Position numbers and translations under genes: made by a program. 31,510 bases of DNA from JANLTP01 sp031363055 (lineage in GTDB: Bacteria > Pseudomonadota > Gammaproteobacteria > Burkholderiales > Burkholderiaceae_E): positions 1 through 31,510 of the forward strand of contig JANLTP010000014.1 of the NCBI GenBank assembly GCA_031363055.1. Reading direction: 5' to 3'. The notes beneath the pieces are model-generated. The model did not search any database and had not been told where the DNA came from. It worked only from the letters and a program-made list of their open reading frames with translations. Positions 1 through 8,380 of this stretch are shown here, piece after piece. Positions within the stretch are counted from its first letter, which is position 1. The number at the start of each line of letters is the position of its first letter.

Positions 1-1884
1 ACTGGCGGTGGTGCCTGGGATAACGCCAGTACACATCGAAATGGCCACGAACAGGCCGGTGACGATGGTTCCCATCAGCAAGCCACCAAGGGCGACCGGA
101 CCGAGAATCAAACCAACCAGCACCGGAATGACCACCGGCAACAACGACGGAATCATCATTTCCTTGATCGCCGCCGAGGTCAAAAGATCGACTGCCTTGC
201 CGTACTCGGGCTTGGCAGTCCCTTCCATGATGCCCTTGATCTCGCGGAACTGGCGACGTACTTCGACGACCACCGAAGCGGCTGCACGACCGACCGCTTC
301 CATCGCCATCGCACCGAACAGGAACGGAATCATGCCGCCAATGAAGAGGCCGATGATGACGTTCGGATCGGACAGATCAAAGCGAATCACCTTGCCGGCC
401 GACTCCAGTGCATGCGTGTAATCGGCGAACAACACCAGTGCCGCCAGACCAGCCGAACCAATGGCGTAGCCCTTGGTGACAGCCTTGGTGGTATTACCGA
501 CGGCATCGAGCGGATCGGTAATATTGCGCACGGCTTCCGGCATATGGGCCATTTCGGCGATACCACCGGCGTTATCGGTGATCGGGCCGTAGGCGTCGAG
601 AGCAACAATAATGCCTGCCATCGAGAGCATCGAAGTCGCTGCAATCGCGACGCCGTACAGGCCGGCGAGCGCGAATGACACGAAGATCGCGGCACAGACC
701 ATCAGCACCGGCCAGGCCGTCGATTTCATCGACACCGCAATACCGGCAATGATGTTGGTGGCGTGCCCAGTTTCGGAGGCCGCCGCCACATAGCGCACCG
801 GCTTGTATTCGGTGCCGGTGTAGTACTCGGTGACCCAGACCAGACCAGCCGTCAACACCAGACCGACAATCGCCGCGCCGTAGATCTTGTTGGTGGTCAA
901 AGCACCGATATCGGCGCCGGAAAAGACCCAGTTGGTGACGAAATAAAACGCCACCAGCGCAATCAAGCCGGCGACGATCAAGCCCTTGTACAGGGCATTC
1001 ATGATCTTGCCACCGGGGCTGGCTTTGACGAAGAAGCAGCCGATGATCGATGCGATGATCGCGATGCCGCCCATGGCCAGCGGATAAATCGCTGCCTGAG
1101 CCGGCGCGTTGGTCAACAGCAGCACACCCAGCAACATGGTGGCGATCAAGGTCACCGCATAGGTCTCGAACAGGTCAGCGGCCATGCCGGCGCAATCACC
1201 GACGTTATCGCCGACGTTGTCGGCAATCACGGCCGGGTTGCGCGGATCATCCTCGGGAATACCGGCTTCGACCTTGCCGACTAGATCTGCGCCGACGTCC
1301 GCACCCTTGGTGAAGATTCCGCCGCCCAGACGCGCGAAGATCGAGATCAGCGACGAGCCGAAGGCAAAGCCGATCAAGGGCTTGAGCACGTCATGATGGC
1401 TGACGCCCGGTGCCGCATTGGCAGCCAGCCACCAGAAGAAGCCGGCGACGCCCAAAAGCCCCAGGCCAACCACCAGCATGCCGGTGATCGCACCGCCGCG
1501 AAACGCGACTGCCAGAGCGTCGTTCAGCCCCTTGGTAGCTGCCTGCGCGGTGCGAACGTTGGCGCGAACCGAAATATTCATGCCGATAAAGCCACACAAG
1601 CCAGACAAAAAGGCGCCGAGCGCGAAGCCAAAGGCGGTGATCCAGCCGAGACCGGCCAGACCGATCAACAGGAACAGGACCACTCCGACGATCGCAATCG
1701 TCCGATATTGGCGAGTCAGGTAGGCCTTTGCACCTTGCTGGATGGCCGCAGCAATTTCCTGCATGCGGGCGTTGCCGGCATCCAAGCCGAGAATCCAGCT
1801 TCGGGAATACCAGCCGTAAAGGACAGCGATGACGCCGCATATCAATGCGAAGATCACGGCCGTCGAAGCGACTCCAGTTAACAT
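1..1884 (-). CDS. hppA: K+-independent H+-translocating pyrophosphatase, 5' part
   Basis: Membrane-integral pyrophosphatase that couples PPi hydrolysis to proton export across the inner membrane. About 628 residues are visible; the 3' end lies beyond the left edge (family length is usually about 670-720). The reading shows many hydrophobic helices, the PPi/Mg site DVGADLVGKVE (around 1270-1310), then PEDDPRNPAVIADNVGDNVG and the acidic DNAGGIAEMA segment. The loop GNTTKA (around 482-500) carries lysine where K+-dependent enzymes have alanine; in this family that marks the K+-independent, proton-pumping class. The ATG at 1882-1884 follows AGGAGG with good spacing. The gene is codirectional with adk but 245 bp downstream, so it probably has its own promoter. 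Family call is certain; ion specificity is inferred from the signature. Confidence 0.96.
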   Translation of the reverse strand, partial: MLTGVASTAVIFALICGVIAVLYGWYSRSWILGLDAGNARMQEIAAAIQQGAKAYLTRQYRTIAIVGVVLFLLIGLAGLGWITAFGFALGAFLSGLCGFIGMNISVRANVRTAQAATKGLNDALAVAFRGGAITGMLVVGLGLLGVAGFFWWLAANAAPGVSHHDVLKPLIGFAFGSSLISIFARLGGGIFTKGADVGADLVGKVEAGIPEDDPRNPAVIADNVGDNVGDCAGMAADLFETYAVTLIATMLLGVLLLTNAPAQAAIYPLAMGGIAIIASIIGCFFVKASPGGKIMNALYKGLIVAGLIALVAFYFVTNWVFSGADIGALTTNKIYGAAIVGLVLTAGLVWVTEYYTGTEYKPVRYVAAASETGHATNIIAGIAVSMKSTAWPVLMVCAAIFVSFALAGLYGVAIAATSMLSMAGIIVALDAYGPITDNAGGIAEMAHMPEAVRNITDPLDAVGNTTKAVTKGYAIGSAGLAALVLFADYTHALESAGKVIRFDLSDPNVIIGLFIGGMIPFLFGAMAMEAVGRAAASVVVEVRRQFREIKGIMEGTAKPEYGKAVDLLTSAAIKEMMIPSLLPVVIPVLVGLILGPVALGGLLMGTIVTGLFVAISMCTGVIPGTTAS

Positions 1885-2129
1885 TGGGAAAACCTCCTGA
1901 TTTTACTTATTGGAAATTGAGCTCGGCTCACGGGCAAAAGGCAAAGGGCAGCGGGCGATGGGCAGATCCACTCGTGATCGTTTGCGCCAGAGTCCGCCTA
2001 TGTTCACTTGCGCCTGAGTCGAGAAGCCCGCGAATTCTAGCGTGCCTCGCGAAATCGGCGATGCTCGCAATGTCTGTCTGTTGCGTCACGCTAACAAACC
2101 ATCGACCGGCACGACGGACAGTTGAGGTG
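1885..2129. other. hppA upstream spacer with degenerate short repeats
   Basis: The 245-bp gap between adk and hppA has no supported gene. It holds a low-complexity run at about 1930-1965 made of GGGCA/GGCAAA-like units, and a TAGAAT hexamer on the minus strand near 2033-2038 that could be a -10 box but has no good -35 partner. No terminator hairpin was found after adk. Confidence 0.4.
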
Positions 2130-2783
2130 TCAGTTGAGGGCGGCAAATACCCGGCTGGTGATGTCCTCAACTGAGCCAAGACCGGAAATTTTCCGATAGC
2201 GCGGTGCTCCTGGCTGGCCACCGGCGGCCATATCACCGTAATAACCGACCAATTTCTCGGTCTGATCATGATAAATCGCCAGCCGTTTGCTGACGGTTTC
2301 GACCTTGTCGTCGTCGCGCTGCACCAGGGCCTCGCCAGTCAGATCGTCTTGATTGGCGACTTTCGGCGGATTGAACTTGACGTGATAAACCCGGCCGCTG
2401 GCGGGATGCACGCGCCGGCCACTGAGTCGTTCGATGATTTCGGCGGCCGGCACGTCGATCTCGAGGACATAGTCGAGCGCCACCTTGGCGATGCGCATGG
2501 CCTCGGCTTGCGGGATGGTGCGCGGAAAGCCATCAAACAGGTAGCCCGCCTTGCAATCGTCCTGGGTCAGACGGTCTTTCACCAGCCCAATAATGATGTC
2601 ATCGGAGACCAGCGCACCGCTGGCCATGACTTTTTGCGCGGCCAACCCCAACGGCGTGCCAGCTTTGACGGCGGCGCGCAGCATGTCGCCGGTCGAAATC
2701 TGCGGGATTCCAAAGCGCGCCCTGAGAAAGTTCGCCTGTGTGCCTTTGCCCGCGCCGGGTGCCCCCAACAGAATCAATCTCAT
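2130..2783 (-). CDS. adk: Adenylate kinase
   Basis: Cytosolic nucleotide kinase converting ATP + AMP to 2 ADP; essential for adenine nucleotide balance. The 217-residue product has the P-loop GAPGAGKG at residues 7-14, the AMP-site stretch QISTGDMLRAAV, the DGFPRT motif near residue 84, and a long-type LID (residues about 122-160) with RRVHPASGRVYHV. The LID lacks the four zinc cysteines found in many Gram-positive enzymes, as expected for Proteobacteria. Length matches the family exactly. The ATG at 2781-2783 is preceded by GAGGG at moderate spacing. The kdsB-adk order is usual in Betaproteobacteria; a 71-bp gap with a likely promoter separates them. Confidence 0.98.
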   Translation of the reverse strand: MRLILLGAPGAGKGTQANFLRARFGIPQISTGDMLRAAVKAGTPLGLAAQKVMASGALVSDDIIIGLVKDRLTQDDCKAGYLFDGFPRTIPQAEAMRIAKVALDYVLEIDVPAAEIIERLSGRRVHPASGRVYHVKFNPPKVANQDDLTGEALVQRDDDKVETVSKRLAIYHDQTEKLVGYYGDMAAGGQPGAPRYRKISGLGSVEDITSRVFAALN

Positions 2784-2836
2784 GAACTCAACCCTCTATA
2801 GTTCTTTGCTGTCGTCTTTGGTCGTTCTTTTTCGTC

Positions 2837-2866
2837 CAGCAACATTATAGGAGGCTATTGATTACG
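2837..2866 (-). promoter_or_regulatory. Putative sigma-70 promoter of adk
   Basis: The minus strand has a perfect TATAAT at 2844-2849, with a weak TGGACG-type -35 about 15 bp further upstream, inside the end of kdsB. The predicted start lies near 2837, giving an adk leader of about 54 nt. The -35 match and spacing are poor, so this is only a candidate. Confidence 0.4.
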
Positions 2867-3676
2867 TCCAGCGCTTTGCATCCAAACCTGGCGCACCCGT
2901 TCGAGATCGGATGGCGTGTCGACTCCGGGTGGTGGGCCGACGTCGGTCAACAGGACATGAATCGCAAAGCCGTGGGCCATCGCGCGCAATTGTTCAAGCG
3001 ACTCCAGGATTTCGGCCGCGCCAGCGGCAAGCCCTGGATAGGCGGCCAGAAAAGCTGCTCGGTAGGCATACAAGCCAATATGGCGCAACGGCAGTTGCCG
3101 GGCCGCCAGTCCTGGCGAAACGGCGCCGCTAGGTGCTACGACCCCGGCTGGTACAACCCGGGTCAGGAAGAAATCACGATCATAGGGAATCGGTGCTCGT
3201 GAAAAATATTGGGCTCGACCGCGAAGGTCGACGACGACCTTGACCACGTTCGGGCTCAAATAATCCGCTTCGTCGTGGATCGTATGCGCGATGGTGGCGA
3301 TGGCGCAGTCGCTGGCGCCGGCCAATGCAACCGCGACCTGCCGGATCAAAGACGGCGGCAACAGCGGCTCGTCGCCCTGAACGTTGACGACAATGACGTC
3401 GTCCGCCAACCCGAGTTGAGCGGCCGCCTCGGCCAACCGGTCGGTTCCGGACAGGTGATCGTTGCGGGTCATGAGCGCACGAAACCCGTGTCGAACGACG
3501 ACATCGGCGATCTCGGGCGCGTCGGTGGCGACCGCGACCAGACTCGCCCCAGAGCGTTGCGCCTGTTCGGCGACGCGCACGATCATCGGTTTGCCACCAA
3601 TATCCAGCAGTGGCTTGTTCGGCAGGCGTGATGACGCCAGACGGGCCGGAATCAAAGCAACAAAGTCCTGGCTCAT
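2855..3676 (-). CDS. kdsB: 3-deoxy-manno-octulosonate cytidylyltransferase (CMP-Kdo synthetase)
   Basis: Activates Kdo as CMP-Kdo for attachment to lipid A in the inner core of lipopolysaccharide. The 273-residue product starts MSQDFVALIPARLASSRLP, the typical nucleotide-binding N-terminus, followed by NKPLLDIGGKPMIVRV, the metal/CTP stretch VNVQGDEPLLP near residue 99, and a C-terminal PPGVDTPSDLERV that is diagnostic of KdsB. The frame stays open 11 codons further upstream, but the ATG at 3674-3676 matches the family start and has GAGG about 8 bases before it. The frame upstream of that overlaps the Trm112-like gene, whose stop lies 10 bp before this start. Part of the exbB-exbD-lpxK-kdsB operon. 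Confidence 0.97.
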   Translation of the reverse strand: MSQDFVALIPARLASSRLPNKPLLDIGGKPMIVRVAEQAQRSGASLVAVATDAPEIADVVVRHGFRALMTRNDHLSGTDRLAEAAAQLGLADDVIVVNVQGDEPLLPPSLIRQVAVALAGASDCAIATIAHTIHDEADYLSPNVVKVVVDLRGRAQYFSRAPIPYDRDFFLTRVVPAGVVAPSGAVSPGLAARQLPLRHIGLYAYRAAFLAAYPGLAAGAAEILESLEQLRAMAHGFAIHVLLTDVGPPPGVDTPSDLERVRQVWMQSAGRNQ

Positions 3677-3686
3677 GGAGCCTGCC

Positions 3687-3854
3687 TCAAAGGTCAAGTT
3701 TGCGCGCATCCTCTTCGATCATGACCGGTATGCCATCGCGAATCGGGTAGGCCAAATGATCACGCGGGCAGATCAGTTCCTGTTCGGCCTTGTGATATTC
3801 GATCGGACCCTTGCAGATCGGACAGACCAGAATTTCAAGCAATCGGTTATCCAT
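3687..3854 (-). CDS. ycaR: Trm112-like zinc-ribbon protein (YcaR/UPF0434 family)
   Basis: A 55-residue gene read directly from the bases. The product starts MDNRLLEILVCPICKGP and continues with LICPRDHLAYPIRDGIPVM. Cysteines at 11, 14 and 29 and the conserved LAYPIRDGIPVM core are typical of the Trm112-like family, small proteins that in other organisms activate methyltransferases; the bacterial role is not settled. The family usually has a CxxC pair plus a later cysteine or aspartate, and here CPRD carries the last part. The gene starts inside the last codons of lpxK (8-bp overlap) and ends 10 bp before kdsB, the standard position for this gene between lpxK and kdsB, which strongly supports it. 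Confidence 0.93.
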   Translation of the reverse strand: MDNRLLEILVCPICKGPIEYHKAEQELICPRDHLAYPIRDGIPVMIEEDARKLDL

Positions 3855-4974
3855 GTTTCGAGCCTTTCAGCAACGGTTTGATTTGTGTATCCAGCCAAGT
3901 GTAAAAGGGCGCGTCAAATTGCGCCTCAACCCGCAAAACCCAACAGCGTCGATCATGCAGTTGCAACAATTTTACGGCGTCCTTGGCGGTCATGATGATG
4001 ACATCGGCATCGATCGCCGCGATCATCGCGGCGTCAAGTCGTGCATGGTCGCCCAGTGCGCGCACCGGACATGGCAAGTCAAACCCCGCCAGGGTATCGG
4101 CAAATCGTTGCGGTTGGGCAATGCCCGCGATCGCCTGGCGGCGGGTCACCGGCACTTTTCGCAACTCTTGCAACGTTGCTTCCAGTTGATCGTCGTCCCT
4201 GGTGAGCTCGCCCGGCGCAAGGTTCGCTGCAAAATGCTCAAGCGAACATAGCGCCGCGGCGCGCACTGAGAAATGGAACACCTGGTCATGAGCGATCGGA
4301 CTGAGCCAGGTTCCGTTCAACAGTACAGCCGACATCTGCTGGGCATGCGCCAGCGGCTCGCGCAAGGGTCCGGCGGGCAACAAACGGTGATTGCCGGCAC
4401 CGCGCGCATCGAACACTGCCAATTCGAGGTGGCGCGGCAAACGCGAATGTTGCAGGCCGTCATCGGCGACGACGACGTCAATTTCAGGGTCATGCGCCAG
4501 CAACAGGCCGAGCGCTTGATCGCGCCTCCGACCGCTGGCCACGGCCAGTCCGCTATCGAGCGCCAACAGCAATGCTTCGTCGCCCACCTGGGCAACTGCC
4601 GAGCCAGTGTTGACCATTTGCGCGGCGTCGCTAGTCGCACGATAGGCATTGCAGAGCAGCCCGACCTTATAGCCAGCGTCGCGCAAGTGTCGCGAAATCG
4701 CCAGACTGGCCGGTGTCTTGCCGGCACCGCCTGCGACCAGATTACCGACCACGAGAATGATCGGCCCAGGCGAACCGGGCGCTAGATCGGACAGGACAGG
4801 GCGGCTGATCTGATTTCGTCGATAGCGGCTGATCGATGCCGTCAACCAGGACAAGGGTACCAACAGATTGCCGAGCAGGGTGCGTAACAGACCGGTCGGT
4901 GAACGATCGCCAGCGGTTGGAAACCAGATTGACAGCAACAGCTTTTCAATCCGGTTCCTGAGCGAAAAATGCAT
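3847..4974 (-). CDS. lpxK: Tetraacyldisaccharide 4'-kinase
   Basis: Phosphorylates the 4' position of the lipid A disaccharide precursor to give lipid IVA at the inner face of the cytoplasmic membrane. The 375-residue protein has an N-terminal hydrophobic helix (about residues 28-48), then the P-loop VVGNLVAGGAGKTP (residues 75-88), where the usual GGTGKTP reads GGAGKTP. The stretch VVADDGLQHSRLPRHLE carries the DDGxQH signature. It is somewhat longer than the common 330-345 residues, mainly in the N-terminal part before the P-loop. The start ATG lies 6 bp after the exbD stop and the stop overlaps the Trm112-like gene, so translation is tightly coupled. Confidence 0.95.
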   Translation of the reverse strand: MHFSLRNRIEKLLLSIWFPTAGDRSPTGLLRTLLGNLLVPLSWLTASISRYRRNQISRPVLSDLAPGSPGPIILVVGNLVAGGAGKTPASLAISRHLRDAGYKVGLLCNAYRATSDAAQMVNTGSAVAQVGDEALLLALDSGLAVASGRRRDQALGLLLAHDPEIDVVVADDGLQHSRLPRHLELAVFDARGAGNHRLLPAGPLREPLAHAQQMSAVLLNGTWLSPIAHDQVFHFSVRAAALCSLEHFAANLAPGELTRDDDQLEATLQELRKVPVTRRQAIAGIAQPQRFADTLAGFDLPCPVRALGDHARLDAAMIAAIDADVIIMTAKDAVKLLQLHDRRCWVLRVEAQFDAPFYTWLDTQIKPLLKGSKHG

Positions 4975-4980
4975 CGGTGA

Positions 4981-5403
4981 TTATTGTCGGGCGCCGCTCT
5001 GCGCCGCGAAGCTGACCTTGGGCAAACCGGCCTGACGCGCCGCCTCGAGCACGTTGACGACCGATTGATGCGTTGCGCCGGCATCGGCGCTAATGACAAT
5101 GACGGCGTCCTTGCGCGCGCCAGCGCGTTGCCGCAACTGGTTGGCGAAGCTGCTGGCACTGACAAAACTGACCACCTGGCCGTCGAGCGCATAACGGTTA
5201 TCGGCGCTGACGGTAATGCTGATTTCCGGCGGCGGATCGGCCGGCCGTTCGGCGCCGCCCGTGGGCAGACTCACTTGCAGCTCGGCGATCCGCGAGTAGG
5301 TCGTGGTCACCATCAGAAAAATCAGGATGACCAGCAACACGTCGATCAACGGAATGAAGTTGATCTCCGGTTCATCGCGGCGCACGGCTCGCCGGAAATT
5401 CAC
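4981..5403 (-). CDS. exbD: ExbD/TolR-family energy-transducing protein
   Basis: Small inner-membrane partner of ExbB that converts proton motive force into movement for a TonB- or Tol-type system. The 140-residue protein has the ordinary topology: a short cytoplasmic N-terminus (MNFRRAVRRDEPEINFIPLI), one transmembrane helix (about residues 20-37) with the conserved ion-path aspartate in LIDVLLVILIFLMV, then a periplasmic domain. Its ATG overlaps the exbB stop by 4 bp. No tonB lies in the window, and the neighbours are lipid A genes, so whether it serves TonB-dependent import or another envelope task cannot be read here. This exbBD-lpxK linkage is common in Betaproteobacteria. Confidence 0.94.
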   Translation of the reverse strand: MNFRRAVRRDEPEINFIPLIDVLLVILIFLMVTTTYSRIAELQVSLPTGGAERPADPPPEISITVSADNRYALDGQVVSFVSASSFANQLRQRAGARKDAVIVISADAGATHQSVVNVLEAARQAGLPKVSFAAQSGARQ

Positions 5404-6005
5404 TTGATCGATCCCTTCAGCGTATCCACCAGGCGCAACGATTGCTGCTCCATTTCGATCAGAAAGTCATCGACGCGGCCCCGAAAATAGCGGTACGCGA
5501 TCAACGCCGGAATGGCCACCATCAGTCCCAACGCGGTGTTGTACAACGCAACCGATATGCCGTGCGCCAATTGACCCGGATTGGTTCCGGCCGGCGCCTG
5601 GGCACCGAATATTTCGATCATCCCAACCACGGTTCCAAAGAGGCCCAGCAGCGGTGCCACGCTGGCAATGGTGCCCAATGCGCCCAGGTATTTTTCCAGA
5701 TCATGGGCCACCGCTCGACCGGTGTCTTCCATCGCCTCTTTCATGAGCGACGGAGGTGCCTGCTCATGACGCAGGCCGCTGGCAAACACCTTGCCGAGGG
5801 CGGAACTGGCCTCGAGTTTCTGGATCATTTCCGAGGTGACCTGCTTGCTGCGATGCAGCGCAATCACCTCCTCAAACAGCCGGTCTGGCAAAATTTTGGC
5901 CCGCTTCAAGGACAGAAATCGTTCCACAACCAGGGCGACTGCCGCGATCGAGGTGAGAATCAAAAACCATACGGGCCAGCCCGCAGCCTGGATAATCGAA
6001 AACAA
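5400..6005 (-). CDS. exbB: MotA/TolQ/ExbB proton channel family protein
   Basis: Inner-membrane proton channel subunit paired with the following exbD. The 201-residue product has an N-terminal helix (about residues 7-27), a cytoplasmic domain with LEKYLGALGTIASVAPLLGLFGTV, the family signature where helix 2 begins, and a third helix around residues 155-175 (NTALGLMVAIPALIAY). The start is a TTG at 6003-6005: it has GGAGG six bases upstream, while the ATG immediately after the GGAGG is in another frame and too close. It is the first gene of the exbB-exbD-lpxK-ycaR-kdsB operon and is transcribed away from xseA. Confidence 0.93.
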   Translation of the reverse strand: MFSIIQAAGWPVWFLILTSIAAVALVVERFLSLKRAKILPDRLFEEVIALHRSKQVTSEMIQKLEASSALGKVFASGLRHEQAPPSLMKEAMEDTGRAVAHDLEKYLGALGTIASVAPLLGLFGTVVGMIEIFGAQAPAGTNPGQLAHGISVALYNTALGLMVAIPALIAYRYFRGRVDDFLIEMEQQSLRLVDTLKGSIK

Positions 6006-6287
6006 GCCATACCTCCGGAACCAAATCGTGTTGACAGCAAAGCCCGCAATTCTCGGATGATTGAGGGTTCAGGGCAAGTTGCCACCTAAAATTAAAAAAC
6101 GGCGCGGTCTGTGGAGAATTCTGTGGATAAACTACTGCAAAGCCCTTCCGAATCGCCGCAGCTTACAGCCAGATCGTTTTAGTTAGAGATTGTGAAATAT
6201 TAATGCGCTTACATTTCAACGAGTTGCACCAGAAAGACCATGGCTGCGGGCAGTTAACCCGGGTTTATTAGTGGTTAACGCATTTCT
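6006..6287. other. exbB/xseA divergent spacer
   Basis: The 282-bp spacer must hold promoters for both the exbB operon and xseA, but no clear -35/-10 pair was found. It contains an AT-rich run (6086-6099), two DnaA-box-like nonamers (6110-6130) and a third weaker one at 6287-6295. No RNA gene or short ORF was recognised. Confidence 0.4.
6110..6130 (-). promoter_or_regulatory. Pair of DnaA-box-like sites
   Basis: Read on the minus strand, TTATCCACA (6122-6130) is a perfect match to the strict E. coli DnaA box, followed 3 bp later by TTCTCCACA (6110-6118), one mismatch away. Both point the same way with 12-bp periodicity, and an AT-rich run lies next to them. DnaA binding here is an inference from the sequence alone. 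Confidence 0.45.
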
Positions 6288-7673
6288 GTGGACAGTTCAA
6301 GCCGGCAAGGTCCAATTTTGAGGAACTATCGAGTTTCCGATGTGCCCCGAAACATCGACGATGAGCCGCCCGTAGTCACGGTCAGTCAGTTGAATCGTCT
6401 GGTGGCCGATCTTCTCGAAGAGGCACTACCACTACAGATGGTCCGTGGCGAGATCTCCAATTTCGTCCGCGCTGCCAGCGGCCATTGGTACTTTTCGCTC
6501 AAAGATTCTAGCGCGCAACTTCGAGCGGTCATGTTCAGAGGCCGTGCCCAGACGGTCGGCTTCATGCCGCGTGAGGGCGTGCAAGTCGAAGTTCGCGGCC
6601 AGGTCACCTTGTACCAGGCGCGCGGCGATTTCCAGTTGGTCGTAGATTCGATGCGCCAAGCCGGCGCCGGTAATCTTTATCAGCAGTTTTTGCTGCTTAA
6701 GGAGAAGTTGCAGGCTGAGGGGCTGTTCGATGCCGAGCGCAAAAAGCCGCTGCCCACTGCGCCCAAGGCCATCGGCGTCATCACGTCGGCCTCGGGTGCC
6801 GCGTTGCACGATGTGTTGAGCACGCTGGCCCGGCGTGCGCCGGCGATGCCGGTGTATATCTTTCCGTCGCAGGTGCAGGGGGTCGATGCGCCGGATCGAA
6901 TGATCGCAGCGATCAGGGCGGCGCAACTACACGGCCAATGTTCGGTGCTGTTACTGGTTCGCGGCGGCGGCTCGATCGAGGATTTGTGGGCGTTCAACGA
7001 CGAGCGATTGGCGCGGGTCATCGCCGCCTGCCCGATACCGATCATCAGTGGCGTCGGGCATGAGTCCGATTTTACGATCGCCGACTTTATCGCCGATCAA
7101 CGAGCCCCGACGCCGACCGCAGCGGCGGTGTTGGCGGTGGCCGATCGGCGCGAACAATGGGCTCGATTGCAACAGTCGACGCGCGCCTTGTCACAGGCTT
7201 GGCGTCGACAATTCCAGAATCAGGAACAACGCCTCGACTATGCTGCCAGAATGCTGCGGCCACCGTCTGCGCAATGGCGCGAACGGCTGCTGCAACTGCA
7301 GGGCCTGGGCAATCGTCTGCGCGCCGCTATGAATCTGCAATGGACGCGCGCCGCGCATCGCTTCGAGCGTGCCGAAAGTCGATTGCGCGCGCCGGATGTC
7401 GAATCGCGGCAGGCTCGTGTGAGCCAGTTGCAGCACCGGCTTGGCGCGGCCGCCAGCGCAGCAAGCCAGGCCGGGGCACTGCAACTGCATCAACTCGAGC
7501 GTCGACTGCGCCAGGCCAGTCCACAAAATACGCTGTTGCGCGGCTATTCGATCGTGCGCAAGCCCGGCGGCGGCGTCATTCGCCAGAGCACAGAAGTCAG
7601 TCAGGGCGAATCCCTCGAGGTCATGCTCGCTGAGGGACGTTTGCTCACCCGCGTCGAACAAATTGTAGGATAG
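6288..7673 (+). CDS. xseA: Exodeoxyribonuclease VII large subunit
   Basis: Large subunit of ExoVII, which degrades single-stranded DNA into oligonucleotides in recombination and repair. The 461-residue reading has the N-terminal OB fold (about residues 28-125, with VTVSQLNRLVADLL and RGEISNF), the catalytic domain with GVITSASGAALHDVL, GGGSIEDLWAFNDE and GVGHESDFTIADFIADQRAP, and a C-terminal coiled-coil region (residues about 285-410) ending with LRGYSIVRK. The start is unsure: GTG 6288 gives the longest form but has no Shine-Dalgarno; TTG 6318 has AAGG upstream; GTG 6342 gives an N-terminus closer to the family's usual length. The small subunit xseB is not in the window. Confidence 0.96.
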   Translation: MDSSSRQGPILRNYRVSDVPRNIDDEPPVVTVSQLNRLVADLLEEALPLQMVRGEISNFVRAASGHWYFSLKDSSAQLRAVMFRGRAQTVGFMPREGVQVEVRGQVTLYQARGDFQLVVDSMRQAGAGNLYQQFLLLKEKLQAEGLFDAERKKPLPTAPKAIGVITSASGAALHDVLSTLARRAPAMPVYIFPSQVQGVDAPDRMIAAIRAAQLHGQCSVLLLVRGGGSIEDLWAFNDERLARVIAACPIPIISGVGHESDFTIADFIADQRAPTPTAAAVLAVADRREQWARLQQSTRALSQAWRRQFQNQEQRLDYAARMLRPPSAQWRERLLQLQGLGNRLRAAMNLQWTRAAHRFERAESRLRAPDVESRQARVSQLQHRLGAAASAASQAGALQLHQLERRLRQASPQNTLLRGYSIVRKPGGGVIRQSTEVSQGESLEVMLAEGRLLTRVEQIVG

Positions 7674-7782
7674 CCCCGTATCTTGGTCTCTGTGACCGAT
7701 GGCTTCGCATAAAATCAGTATGCTGAAATTGTGCCGTTCGGCCAACCAACTCAATTCACCTGCATCAGATCAAGGAATCGAC

Positions 7783-8361
7783 ATGGAACATACCCTGCCC
7801 GCATTGCCCTACGCCATGGACGCGCTTGCGCCGACCATCTCGAAGGAAACGCTCGAATTTCACTACGGCAAGCACCATCAGGCATACGCCACTAATTTGA
7901 ACAATCTCATCAAAGGCGGCGAATTCGAAAACGCCTCGCTGGAGGACATCATCAAGCGTTCTTCGGGCGGCGTGTTCAACAACGCTGCGCAAATCTGGAA
8001 CCACACGTTCTACTGGAATTCACTGTCACCGAAGGGCGGCGGCGCAGCCACCGGTGCGCTGGCGGCGGCGATCGATAAAAAATGGGGTTCGTTCGAGGCC
8101 TTTAAGGAAGCCTTTACCAAATCAGCGATCGGCAATTTCGGTTCCAGTTGGACCTGGCTGGTCAAGAAGGCCGATGGCTCGCTCGACATTGTCAACACCA
8201 GCAACGCGGCCACGCCGCTGACCGGCGCCGACCAGCCTTTGTTGACCTGCGATCTGTGGGAGCACGCGTACTACATCGACTTCCGCAATCGTCGCCCGGA
8301 CTACCTGGCAGGCTATTGGAAACTGGCCAATTGGGAGTTTGCGGCGCGCAATTTTGCCTGA
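7783..8361 (+). CDS. sodB: Iron superoxide dismutase
   Basis: Converts superoxide to oxygen and hydrogen peroxide in the cytoplasm. The 192-residue product has the Fe/Mn-SOD fold with metal ligands at His27 (EFHYGKHH), the histidine in IWNHTFYWN (about residue 74), and DLWEHAYYIDF near residues 157-161. The Fe-type is suggested by FNNAAQIWNHTFYWN with its active-site Gln and by close likeness to E. coli SodB. The ATG at 7783 has AAGGA upstream; the longer frame from 7699 lacks any support. The xseA-sodB arrangement is typical of Betaproteobacteria. It ends in front of a hairpin at 8381. Confidence 0.97.
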   Translation: MEHTLPALPYAMDALAPTISKETLEFHYGKHHQAYATNLNNLIKGGEFENASLEDIIKRSSGGVFNNAAQIWNHTFYWNSLSPKGGGAATGALAAAIDKKWGSFEAFKEAFTKSAIGNFGSSWTWLVKKADGSLDIVNTSNAATPLTGADQPLLTCDLWEHAYYIDFRNRRPDYLAGYWKLANWEFAARNFA

Positions 8362-8380
8362 TTGTTCAACTTTTGCCCAA

